Part shown: positions 33,195 through 40,376 of the stretch, piece by piece | How the letters are laid out: each line of letters opens with the position of its first letter | How positions within the stretch are numbered: position 1 is the stretch's first letter | Source of the DNA: Paracoccaceae bacterium | GTDB lineage: Bacteria > Pseudomonadota > Alphaproteobacteria > Rhodobacterales > Rhodobacteraceae | Reading direction: 5' to 3' | Assembly (NCBI GenBank): GCA_020832705.1 | Contig: JAFIEE010000006.1 | Span: forward strand, 1-42,753 | DNA length: 42,753 nucleotides | Translations under genes and position numbers: made by a program | Notes under the pieces: model-generated | Told to the model about the DNA's origin: nothing | Seen by the model: the letters and a program-made list of their open reading frames with translations, nothing else | Databases searched by the model: none

Positions 33195-33854
33195 ATGCGC
33201 GACTCGTTCGACCTGATCGGTATCGTGATGCCGTCGCTCCTTCAGGGGGCGACGGTCACACTGCAGGTGGCGGCTCAGGCCGGTCTGCTCGGGCTCGTTG
33301 TTGCACTCGTCGTCGGGTCCCTCAGGACAACGGAAAACCGGCTGTTGCGTTTCCCGCTGACCGTCTATGTCGAATTCTTTCGGGGCACATCCGCCTTCGT
33401 GCAACTGTACTGGGCATATTTCGCCCTGCCGATGATCGGGGTCCGGCTTGATCCGCTCCAGGCCGGCATTCTGGTTCTGGCGCTGAATGTCGGCGCCTAC
33501 GGCTCGGAGGTGGTCCGTGGCGCGCTGACCGCCATCCCCCGCGGGCAGCTCGAGGCCTGCCGGGCGCTCGGAATTCCGACATGGGTCGCCTACGTGAAGG
33601 TGCTCATTCCTCAGGCGATGCAGCGCGTTGTGCTGCCGATGGGCAATCTTGCAATCGACCTCCTGAAAGGCACGTCCTTGCTGAGCGCAATCGCGGTGAC
33701 CGAACTTGCCTTCGCAGCGCGACAGACGGTGTCCGCCTTCGGCAATCCGATGCTGATCTTCGGGCTGGTGCTGTTGATGTATCTGGTCCTTGCAGCACCG
33801 ATTGCGGCAGGGGCGCGATATCTTAATGACCGCACCAAGCGGTATGTCGCGTGA
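33195..33854 (+). CDS. Amino-acid ABC transporter permease 1
   Basis: A 219-residue HisM/EhuC-type permease with about five membrane segments. The N-terminal signature LLQGATVTLQVAAQAGLLGL, the VEFFRGTSAFVQLYW segment and the EAA loop (EACRALGIPTWVAYVKVLIP) that contacts the ATPase are clear. The presence of an EAA loop shows that it needs an ATP-binding partner, which is not encoded here. It ends 1 base before the second permease begins. Confidence 0.92.
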   Translation: MRDSFDLIGIVMPSLLQGATVTLQVAAQAGLLGLVVALVVGSLRTTENRLLRFPLTVYVEFFRGTSAFVQLYWAYFALPMIGVRLDPLQAGILVLALNVGAYGSEVVRGALTAIPRGQLEACRALGIPTWVAYVKVLIPQAMQRVVLPMGNLAIDLLKGTSLLSAIAVTELAFAARQTVSAFGNPMLIFGLVLLMYLVLAAPIAAGARYLNDRTKRYVA

Positions 33855-33855
33855 A

Positions 33856-34512
33856 ATGGACTTCGATTGGAAATATCTCGTCGAAGTCAGCCCGGAGCTC
33901 ATGTGGGCGACGCTCGTTACCATAAGGCTGGCCGTGCTGAGCTTCCTGCTCGCTCTGGTCGTCGGGCTGGTGATGGCGCTCGCAAGCATGAGTGCGTTCC
34001 GGCCCTTGCGTTACGGCATATGGCTGCTGAGCGAGTCAATCCGCCTCACGCCGTTGCTCGTGCAGCTTTTCTTCGCCTTCTTCGTGCTGCCCGAAGCGGG
34101 CATTCGGCTCAGCGCCGAGCTGACCGGGGTTCTGGTTATCGGCCTGCATTACGGGACTTACACCGCTCAGGTCTATATTGCCGGAATCCAGTCGGTGAAA
34201 CGGGACCAGTGGGAGGCAGCAAGCGCGCTGTCGCTTCCGCGACATGTCACCTGGTTCAAGATCATTCTGCCACAGGCGGTCCGGCCGATGGTCCCGGCAC
34301 TCGGCAACTACCTCATTCAGCTGTTCAAGGAGATGCCCCTCCTTTCCACCATCACCGTGTTCGAGCTGCTCAATACAGCAAACCTGCTGGCAAGCAGATC
34401 GTTCCGATACTTTGAACTCCTGACCTTCGTCGGCCTTGTGTTCTTCGTTCTGAGCTATTCGGCATCGCGGATCGTTCAACGGCTCGAGGTCCGTCAGGAT
34501 CGCCTTGGCTGA
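33856..34512 (+). CDS. Amino-acid ABC transporter permease 2
   Basis: A 218-residue partner permease (EhuD type). It has WATLVTIRLAVLSFLLALVV, ESIRLTPLLVQLFFAFFVLP and the EAA loop EAASALSLPRHVTWFKIILP. I chose ATG 33856 because it follows the previous stop by one base and starts the usual MDFDW-type N terminus; upstream in-frame ATGs at 33826 and 33844 are possible. It is the last gene before a 300-bp gap ahead of the GntR gene. No ATPase follows it. Confidence 0.88.
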   Translation: MDFDWKYLVEVSPELMWATLVTIRLAVLSFLLALVVGLVMALASMSAFRPLRYGIWLLSESIRLTPLLVQLFFAFFVLPEAGIRLSAELTGVLVIGLHYGTYTAQVYIAGIQSVKRDQWEAASALSLPRHVTWFKIILPQAVRPMVPALGNYLIQLFKEMPLLSTITVFELLNTANLLASRSFRYFELLTFVGLVFFVLSYSASRIVQRLEVRQDRLG

Positions 34513-34696
34513 TATGGGCCGGTTTGCCTGAACCGTTCAGGGCCCGCCCGGGGCGCCCGCTGCCGTCCGCCATCGGGCAAGCGCTGTGCCAGGCGTGCGG
34601 GCCTCTCCCCGGCGAAAAGCTGTATCCGCCGCCGCTATTGACCCAAACGGTGAAATCACGGCATGAATGGTCTCCCTCGCAGATCACATCACGGGG

Positions 34697-34726
34697 GTGG
34701 CCATATTTCATGGAATGACTGGCCAC
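34697..34726. promoter_or_regulatory. Inverted repeat upstream of the GntR gene
   Basis: GTGGCCA and TGGCCAC flank 16 bases, 87-116 bases upstream of the GntR start. It could be an operator or a weak hairpin after the ABC operon. The remaining 34513-34812 gap shows no gene; the 24-bp element of this module is not present in recognisable form. Confidence 0.4.
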
Positions 34727-34812
34727 ATGCACGCGGAACCGATGGCCGGGTGCCTTGGGAAGACGCGCACCGCATTGAAGGCGACAGAGAAAGAGCCGGC
34801 CTGGAAAACACC

Positions 34813-35508
34813 ATGACCAATCAAGACGAGTTTCCCGCCACCGCCACAGCTTACGAACAGGCATACCACTTCCTCCGGGAACGCATCCGTGACGGCCGCT
34901 TCGGTGGCGGCGACCGGATCAAGGCAGAGGATATCGCCGTTCAACTCGGCGTCAGCCGGATGCCGGTCCGCGAGGCCATCCGGCAGCTCGACAGCGAGGG
35001 ACTCCTGACCATTCGCCCCAACCGCGGCGCCGTGGTCACGCGCCTGAGCCGTGACGAGGTGCGCGAACTGTTTGAAATGCGCGCCGTACTCGAGGGGCTG
35101 GTCATGCGGCGAGCGGTCGAGCGGTTCGACGAAGACTCCTTCGACGAACTTGAACTCCGCCTTGTCCGTCTGGGTCGCGCGGGAAACGATCCCGATCAGT
35201 GGATCGAACGGCATAGCGACTTCCACGACTACATTTGCCTGCGCAGCGGGAGCCAGCGCCTCTTCGCAGAGGTGCAGCGGCTCAGGACGGCGGTGGAGCC
35301 GTACCTGCGAATGACGCTTGTCACGCCCCTGGCCGGTGGTGCGGTCGCCGAGCACCGGAAGCTGATCGACGCGCTTCGCAGCGGCGATCCCCAAAGCGCC
35401 GAGAACACCATGCGCGACCATGTCCTCAGCACGGCGCACGACATCTGGCACGACTGGGACAGCCGGATCAGACCGCTTCAAAACACCTCAGCCGATCCCA
35501 GTCCGTAA
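34813..35508 (+). CDS. GntR-family regulator, FCD subfamily
   Basis: A 231-residue regulator. The winged HTH (about residues 15-78) contains LGVSRMPVREAIRQLDSEGL and NRGAVVTRLS. The FCD domain has the metal ligands in RHSDFHDYI, AEHRKL and the late RDHV. ATG 34813 begins the protein; the frame is open earlier but the extension is not family-like. It lies in the middle of the E1/gamma-glutamyl module, and is the best candidate for binding the 24-bp element at 30209 and 37612. Its 3' end overlaps the convergent glutamine-synthetase-like gene by 41 bases. Confidence 0.9.
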   Translation: MTNQDEFPATATAYEQAYHFLRERIRDGRFGGGDRIKAEDIAVQLGVSRMPVREAIRQLDSEGLLTIRPNRGAVVTRLSRDEVRELFEMRAVLEGLVMRRAVERFDEDSFDELELRLVRLGRAGNDPDQWIERHSDFHDYICLRSGSQRLFAEVQRLRTAVEPYLRMTLVTPLAGGAVAEHRKLIDALRSGDPQSAENTMRDHVLSTAHDIWHDWDSRIRPLQNTSADPSP

Positions 35509-36781
35509 CCCGCGCCCGCTCGATCTGCAGCTCTTCGCGCGCCAGTCCGAGCAGATGCGCATGGACGTCCTCGCCCAGGGCCTCGCGGGCGATCTCGGAC
35601 CGGGAAAAGGCGTGGACGGACTCTGTCAGGTCTCCTGGAAGCGGCGGCAGGTCCAGAGCACTCGAATCGCCCTCCAGCTCCGGCGGCAGCGCAAGTTCAC
35701 GCTCGACCCCCGCAAGACCGGCTGCAAGCAGGCCCGAGTATACGAAGTAGGGATTCGCATCAGCCCCCGGCAACCGGAACTCCAGTCGGGCACTACGGCC
35801 CGCCCCGGTCAGACGCGCCATGCACGAGCGATTCTCCCAGCCCCACGCAGCGTTCAGCGGCGTGAAGGTCCCCGGGCGAATGCGGCGGTACGAATTGGCA
35901 TAGGGGGCGTGCAACAGCATGAAGTCGCCGCTGAAGGCGAGCAGCCCAGCAAGAAAGGAGGCCGCACGCCCTGTCGGTGTCTGACCTTCGTCAAGCAGGC
36001 AACTGCCGGCGGAATCCTGGAGGCAGATGTGCACGTGTCCGCCCGAACCCGCCTGGTCGTCTGCAATCTTGGCCATGAAGCTCGCCGAGAGGCCGTCGAG
36101 GGCACAGCGCGTCTTGACGATATGCTTGAAGATCGCGTGGCCGTCGCAAGCCCGGAGCGGGTCCGCCGGAGCGACGTTCACCTCCATTTGCCCCACGCCG
36201 CCCTCGCCCTGAATCTGGTCCACCTCAATGCCTGCCTCGTGCAGGTCACCTGCGAGCCGCTCGAGGAAGTCCACAGCAAGCCCCGTCACGAACAGGTCGT
36301 TGTCTCCGTGGCGATGGTGAAAAGGGCGCAGCCGAGTGTAGCCTGCATCGGCGAGTTCGGCATAGGATTGGCCGAAAAGATAGAACTCGAGCTCGGATGC
36401 CATTGTGGCGGCAAGCCCGGCCGCCTCCATCCGCGCGATCTGCTTGCGGACCATGGCGCGCGGCGCCTCCGGGACCGGATCGCCCGCGAGGTTGTACGCA
36501 TCGGCCAGATAATAGTCGGTTGCGGGTTCGCCAGGCACGCGGAAGCGTGTGCTGCGGTCCGCCTTGAGCCGCCCGTTCCGAAACCCTGTATGGATGCCCG
36601 TCACTCTCAGAGACGTGTAGGGTCGGTTCTCCAGCCCGGTAACCAGATGGAAATTCGGCATCGCCATGCCGGGCTCCACCGCCTCTGCGAGGCGCGACGC
36701 AGGCTGGCGCTTGCCGATCAGGCGGCCGCAATTGTCCGGAACGCAGATGGCAATCTGTCGTGCTTGCGTCTCCGCGCTCAT
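35468..36781 (-). CDS. Glutamine-synthetase-like gamma-glutamyl ligase
   Basis: A 437-residue GS-fold ligase (GlnA/PuuA/IpuC superfamily). Seen are NCGRLIGKRQPASRL in the N-terminal beta-grasp, the metal-binding ASELEFYLF, EGGVGQMEVNV, the His in GSGGHVHICL, the Arg loop NSYRRIRPG, and the late ARLEFRLPGADANPYF. Family members of this size without the adenylylation region often attach glutamate to amines. It starts at an ATGA overlap with the SDR gene. Its pairing with a gamma-glutamyltransferase across the divergent promoter suggests a route where an amine is gamma-glutamylated, processed and released. Substrate unknown. Confidence 0.87.
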   Translation of the reverse strand: MSAETQARQIAICVPDNCGRLIGKRQPASRLAEAVEPGMAMPNFHLVTGLENRPYTSLRVTGIHTGFRNGRLKADRSTRFRVPGEPATDYYLADAYNLAGDPVPEAPRAMVRKQIARMEAAGLAATMASELEFYLFGQSYAELADAGYTRLRPFHHRHGDNDLFVTGLAVDFLERLAGDLHEAGIEVDQIQGEGGVGQMEVNVAPADPLRACDGHAIFKHIVKTRCALDGLSASFMAKIADDQAGSGGHVHICLQDSAGSCLLDEGQTPTGRAASFLAGLLAFSGDFMLLHAPYANSYRRIRPGTFTPLNAAWGWENRSCMARLTGAGRSARLEFRLPGADANPYFVYSGLLAAGLAGVERELALPPELEGDSSALDLPPLPGDLTESVHAFSRSEIAREALGEDVHAHLLGLAREELQIERARVTDWDRLRCFEAV

Positions 36782-37530
36782 CGCCACATCTCCCCACCGT
36801 CGAGCACAAGGTTAAGTCCGTTCGCGTAGCTGAGAAGCCCCGAGCAGAGTGCGACAACTGCGCGACCGATTTCCTCGGGCTCGGCGAAGCGGCCGGCGGG
36901 GATGCTGCGCAGATAGTCCGCGTGCACCGTGTCCGGCGACCGCCCTTGGCGCACGGCGATGTCCGCCTGGGCTCTTTCGGCCATTGGCGTTGCCACGTTG
37001 CCCGGAAGGACGGAATTGACACGCACGCCCCGCTCCGCCAACTCCCCCACAAGGGCCTCGCCAAGCCGAAGCACGCCGGCCTTCGACGCGCTGTAGCTGC
37101 TCCACAGAGCACCGGCCTTGAGGCCCGCCTGCGAAGAGACGAATACAAGCGTTCCGCCGCGCGGCAGCCGCCGTGCCGCCTCGCGCGCGACGATGAAGCT
37201 CCCGACGAGGTTCACCTCGAGCACGTTCCGGAATCGCTCGACGCTCGTTTCCTCCACGGTTCCGACCTCGACGATCCCGGCGGCATGGACCACGTCCGTG
37301 AGCGGGCCGCCCTCCTCGGCGCGGTCAAATGCGCGCGCCACCGCGATCTCGTCGGTCACGTCTGCCGCAATCGCGCCATCAACGGCCCGGCGATCAAGGC
37401 CAACGCTGGTTCCGCCGGCCTGCTCGAAGGCGCGCGCGACCGCGCGACCGATACCGCTCGCCGCGCCGGTCACCAACACCCGTCGGCCAGCGACGAGTTT
37501 CGGCATCTCCATGCTGCCGTCAAACTCCAT
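36778..37530 (-). CDS. Short-chain dehydrogenase/reductase
   Basis: A 250-residue classical SDR with an intact active site: GAASGIG cofactor motif, HAAG in place of NNAG, Ser in VFVSSQAG, and YSASKAGVLRLGEAL. The C terminus is YANGLNLVLDGGEMWR. Start ATG 37530 has GAAAGGGAG upstream. It precedes the glutamine-synthetase-like ligase in a two-gene leftward operon and shares the divergent region, with a 24-bp operator, with the VOC gene. I infer oxidation of a hydroxyl group on the gamma-glutamylated or free amine substrate, supplying a ketone or ketol for the E1 enzyme. Confidence 0.9.
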   Translation of the reverse strand: MEFDGSMEMPKLVAGRRVLVTGAASGIGRAVARAFEQAGGTSVGLDRRAVDGAIAADVTDEIAVARAFDRAEEGGPLTDVVHAAGIVEVGTVEETSVERFRNVLEVNLVGSFIVAREAARRLPRGGTLVFVSSQAGLKAGALWSSYSASKAGVLRLGEALVGELAERGVRVNSVLPGNVATPMAERAQADIAVRQGRSPDTVHADYLRSIPAGRFAEPEEIGRAVVALCSGLLSYANGLNLVLDGGEMWR

Positions 37531-37611
37531 GGCTCCCTTTCCAGCTCCGCCGGCACCCCCGAACCCGGGGAAACTTCCTGCGCGCCTCTTTACCTGGCGG
37601 CCCAATGGCTG

Positions 37612-37635
37612 CTATTATGGATACAGATATACAAT
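37612..37635. promoter_or_regulatory. 24-bp operator of the E1 module, copy 2
   Basis: The element reads CTATT-A-TGGATA-N4-TAT-A-C-A-AT, in the divergent region between the SDR/ligase operon and the VOC/gamma-glutamyltransferase/lipoyl operon. It matches copy 1 at 30209 at 17 of 24 positions and contains GATATACAA, also seen near the other GntR operator at 1356. Confidence 0.65.
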
Positions 37636-37681
37636 CCTTGCCGCTCTTCTGCCAAGCCCCTTGTTCGAAAGACTCCGAGGC

Positions 37682-38143
37682 ATGACCATCCGCTGGGACC
37701 ACGCGTCACTCGCCGTTACCGACCTCGACTCGGCAATAGCCTTCTTCTGCAATGGCCTTGGCTTCAAGGTAACGTTCGTCGAACGTGACATGAGCCATCA
37801 GATCGCCTCGGTCCTCGGTGTGCCGGGGGCCACCTGCGACCTCGCCCAGCTCGTCCTGCCCGGTCAGTTTCCGAAGCTGGAGCTTATCGCCTTCCGCGCG
37901 GGCGATGAGCGCGCGCGCCCCCTGCGACCGAGCGCGCCGGGCATGGGCCATGTCGCCCTCCGCGCGACCGATTTCGACCAAAGGCTCCAGCATCTGATAG
38001 AGATCGGCGCCCGGCCCGTCGGACAGGTCACCGACTTCAGTGACGGGCGCTCCGTCTACCTCGCCACATCGTTCGGCGCTTTTCTCGAACTGGAAGAGGA
38101 CCTGTCGGCGCAACCGGATACGCAAGCGGACCTCATGACATGA
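37682..38143 (+). CDS. VOC-family protein (glyoxalase/dioxygenase fold)
   Basis: A 153-residue vicinal-oxygen-chelate protein with two beta-alpha-beta units: N-terminal WDHASLAVTDLDSAIAFFCN (metal His5-like position) and MGHVALRATDFDQRL later, with the final metal Glu candidate in FGAFLELEED. This size matches glyoxalase I, epimerase or resistance-type VOC proteins; methylmalonyl-CoA-epimerase-like or lyase roles are possible. The stop overlaps the gamma-glutamyltransferase start (ATGA). The specific reaction cannot be assigned. Confidence 0.85.
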   Translation: MTIRWDHASLAVTDLDSAIAFFCNGLGFKVTFVERDMSHQIASVLGVPGATCDLAQLVLPGQFPKLELIAFRAGDERARPLRPSAPGMGHVALRATDFDQRLQHLIEIGARPVGQVTDFSDGRSVYLATSFGAFLELEEDLSAQPDTQADLMT

Positions 38144-39723
38144 GCCGGGACTTCGCGCTTCCGGGACGTTCCACCGTTCATGCCTCCGAGGCCATGGCGG
38201 CAACGTCGCATCCTTACGCAACCGCCGCCGCGCTCGACATCCTCCGCCGTGGCGGGACGGCGGTCGATGCGGCGATTTCAGCCAGCGCGGTCCTTGCTGT
38301 CGTCGAACCTGCCGAGACAGGTATAGGCGGAGACTGTTTCGCCCTTATCGCTCCGGAAGGGCGCCTTCCGCCAATCGCCTTCAACGGGTCCGGGCCCGCG
38401 CCCAAAGCTGCGACCCCTGAATGGTTTCTCGACCGGGGATTCACCTCCATTCCTGATGAAAGCCCGCATTCGGTCACAGTGCCCGGCGCGATCGATGCAT
38501 GGTGGCGCCTGCACGAACGCTTCGGTCGCCTTGAATTCCGGGAGCTACTGCGCCCCGCAATCCGGTATGCCGAAGAGGGCTACATCGTTCACGGAAGGGT
38601 CGCCGAAGAGTGGGTTGCCGCACAAGATCGTCTCCTGCACGATCCCGGCGCGCGCGCACTTTTCCTGACAGACGGCTGCCCGCCGCGCGAGGGTCGTCGC
38701 GTTCGCAACGTGCCGCTGGCGCAGAGTCTGTCCCTGATAGCAGATCAGGGACGGGACGCGTTTTACGAAGGTCAACTGGCCGAAACGATCGTGCGCCATC
38801 TCCGTGACCTGGGCGGCCTCCACACGATGGAGGACTTTGCCGCCACCGCTGGCGAGTTTGTCGACCCTGTGGCTTGTGACTTTCATGGGCGCACCGTCTA
38901 TCAGCTCCCGCCGAACTCCCAGGGTCCGGTGGCGCTCTTGCTGCTCCGCCTCCTCGAAAGGTTCGACACACATGCCGACGCCTTCGATGCTCCGGAATTC
39001 ATTCACCTGGTCACCGAGGCCGCGCGCGTTGCCTACGACCAACGCGACGCATATCTCGGCGACGCCGAACGCAGCGGTGCCTTCATGCGCCTGCTGGATG
39101 ACGACGCCATCGAGGCGTTGGTGCAGAAGATCGACCCAGAGCGCGCCGCCGGGCACCGGGCCATCAACTCAGCAGCGTCGAATACTGTCTACCTGAGTGT
39201 CGTTGATCGTGAGCGAACTGCGGTCAGCTTCATCAACTCCATCTTCCACTCGTTCGGCTCGGGTATTTGCGCTCCGGGGACCGGAATCCTTCTGCAGAAT
39301 CGCGGTCACAGCTTTTCGTTGACCCCCGGCCATTCGAATTGCATCGGTTCGCAGAGACGACCGATGCACACGATCATCCCCGGCATGGTCGGCAGGGGCG
39401 ACCGGGCCGAACTCTCTTTCGGAGTCATGGGGGGCGACTACCAGCCGATCGGCCATGCGCACGTTCTTTCTGCAATGCTCAGCTTTGGACACGCCCCCCA
39501 GGCCGCTTGCGACGCGCCCCGGTTCATGCCGGTCGGGGAGCGGCTGGAGGTCGAGACCGGTGTGGGCGCAAAGACCCGGGAGGCGCTGCAACGAATGGGG
39601 CACACAGTCGTGCCCGCACGGTATCCGCTTGGCGGGGCTCAGATCATCGCGATCGACTGGGAAGAGGGGACACTCAGCGGCGGATCGGACGCGCGCAAGG
39701 ACGGGTGCGCGCTCGGTTACTGA
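38140..39723 (+). CDS. Gamma-glutamyltransferase family protein
   Basis: A 527-residue N-terminal-nucleophile hydrolase of the GGT family. The N-terminal part has HPYATAAALDILRRGGTAVD and ETGIGGDCFALI; the autoprocessing Thr is in AASNTVYLSVVDRERTAVSF, as in cytoplasmic GGT relatives. Substrate-binding segments include NSIFHSFGSGI and the FGVMGGDYQPIGHAHV region. No signal peptide is present, so it is likely cytoplasmic and acts on pathway intermediates and not on glutathione outside. It would hydrolyse the gamma-glutamyl group added by the GS-like ligase, like IpuF in isopropylamine degradation. Confidence 0.92.
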   Translation: MSRDFALPGRSTVHASEAMAATSHPYATAAALDILRRGGTAVDAAISASAVLAVVEPAETGIGGDCFALIAPEGRLPPIAFNGSGPAPKAATPEWFLDRGFTSIPDESPHSVTVPGAIDAWWRLHERFGRLEFRELLRPAIRYAEEGYIVHGRVAEEWVAAQDRLLHDPGARALFLTDGCPPREGRRVRNVPLAQSLSLIADQGRDAFYEGQLAETIVRHLRDLGGLHTMEDFAATAGEFVDPVACDFHGRTVYQLPPNSQGPVALLLLRLLERFDTHADAFDAPEFIHLVTEAARVAYDQRDAYLGDAERSGAFMRLLDDDAIEALVQKIDPERAAGHRAINSAASNTVYLSVVDRERTAVSFINSIFHSFGSGICAPGTGILLQNRGHSFSLTPGHSNCIGSQRRPMHTIIPGMVGRGDRAELSFGVMGGDYQPIGHAHVLSAMLSFGHAPQAACDAPRFMPVGERLEVETGVGAKTREALQRMGHTVVPARYPLGGAQIIAIDWEEGTLSGGSDARKDGCALGY

Positions 39724-39771
39724 CGCTGAGCCGATCAAGCTACGCCATGGCACAGTTGCAAGGGTGACTAC

Positions 39772-40014
39772 ATGAAATGGAAGGTGAAGATGCCGCTTCT
39801 CGGGCCGACGACCGAGGAAGGCAAGATTCTGGAATGGCTGATGGAGGTCGGAGATCACGTGGAGGCAGGCGACGTGCTCGCCATCATTGAATCCGACAAG
39901 GCAAGCCTGGAAGTGGAATCGCCCGGCACGGGTGTCCTGCTCGACCGCTATGCAGACACCGGCGAAATGGTGCGCGTCGGGCAGTTCATCGCTCTCGTGG
40001 GCCGACCGTCCTGA
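39772..40014 (+). CDS. Free-standing lipoyl domain protein
   Basis: An 80-residue single lipoyl domain. The lipoyl-lysine is Lys43 in IIESDKASLEVESPGTG, the standard E2 motif, and two Gly turns (VGDHVEAGDVL; DTGEMVRVGQFIALVG) complete the fold. Biotin carriers have AMKM instead. No peripheral-subunit-binding or acyltransferase domain follows. After the stop, a different frame gives a short linker-like EQARAAEQTGRC stretch before sequence turns into unrelated fragments, so a truncated E2 gene is an alternative. CAAGGGTGACT precedes the ATG. It is the only candidate carrier for the E1 alpha/beta pair. Confidence 0.88.
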   Translation: MKWKVKMPLLGPTTEEGKILEWLMEVGDHVEAGDVLAIIESDKASLEVESPGTGVLLDRYADTGEMVRVGQFIALVGRPS

Positions 40015-40107
40015 ACAGGCAAGAGCCGCAGAGCAAACAGGCCGATGTCAGCAAGCCATGTTGCAAACGACGGCGCGGCCCCATTGATCCGTGGTGTTCC
40101 CCGCGCG

Positions 40108-40170
40108 TGGCGCGCCTGCCGCGTGCCCGCGCGGCACAATGACACCTTCGGCCCGGCAAGGCGCACGGGG
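40108..40170 (+). pseudogene. Possible DNA methyltransferase C-terminal remnant
   Basis: The frame reads CRVPARHNDTFGPARRTGAS, which resembles the last part of the downstream methyltransferase (VRLPARRDDTFRRAKREGAR near 41905-41965) at about 12 of 20 positions, and the DNA matches too. It is short, so this could be chance in GC-rich sequence. If real, it is the tail of a lost second copy. Confidence 0.35.
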
Positions 40171-40277
40171 GCCTCGGGGATCGCATCGGGGCGGGTGACG
40201 CCCATGGCGGCGAAGCCCTCGGCCAGGGCCTGTGCATGCAGGGCGGATTTCAGCGCGGCGGGGTCCATGCCCCCCAT
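40155..40277 (-). pseudogene. queG: 5' fragment of queG (epoxyqueuosine reductase)
   Basis: The minus strand encodes MDPAALKSALHAQALAEGF then AAMGVTRPDAIPEAPVRLA, the typical N terminus of QueG, the Fe-S/cobalamin enzyme that reduces epoxyqueuosine in tRNA. Homology stops abruptly after about 40 residues, at 40155, where foreign sequence begins. A whole copy must exist elsewhere if the organism makes queuosine. The break marks a chromosomal junction at the right edge of the E1 module. Confidence 0.75.
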
Positions 40278-40333
40278 CTAGCCCCTGCGCGCCGTTTCGG
40301 AAACCGCCCACTGGCCCTGCCGTCAGGGTTCGG

Positions 40334-40341
40334 TTAACCAT
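40334..40341 (+). promoter_or_regulatory. CtrA-like site TTAACCAT
   Basis: TTAACCAT, the 8-mer form of the alphaproteobacterial CtrA site, lies 36-43 bases upstream of the DNA methyltransferase start and next to the queG fragment. CtrA regulates methylation genes in this class, but a single 8-mer is weak evidence. Confidence 0.35.
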
Positions 40342-40376
40342 TGTGGCGCAGGCTGGCGGGACAAGGCGGGGGCGGC

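Noticed and set aside
38140-39723. Altered nucleophile in the gamma-glutamyltransferase (TVY instead of TTH)
   Set aside because: The TVY form is usual in cytoplasmic GGT-family proteins and the nucleophile Thr itself is present.
39772-40014. Biotin carboxyl carrier protein
   Set aside because: The modified lysine is in ESDKAS, the lipoyl motif, not the AMKM motif of biotin carriers.
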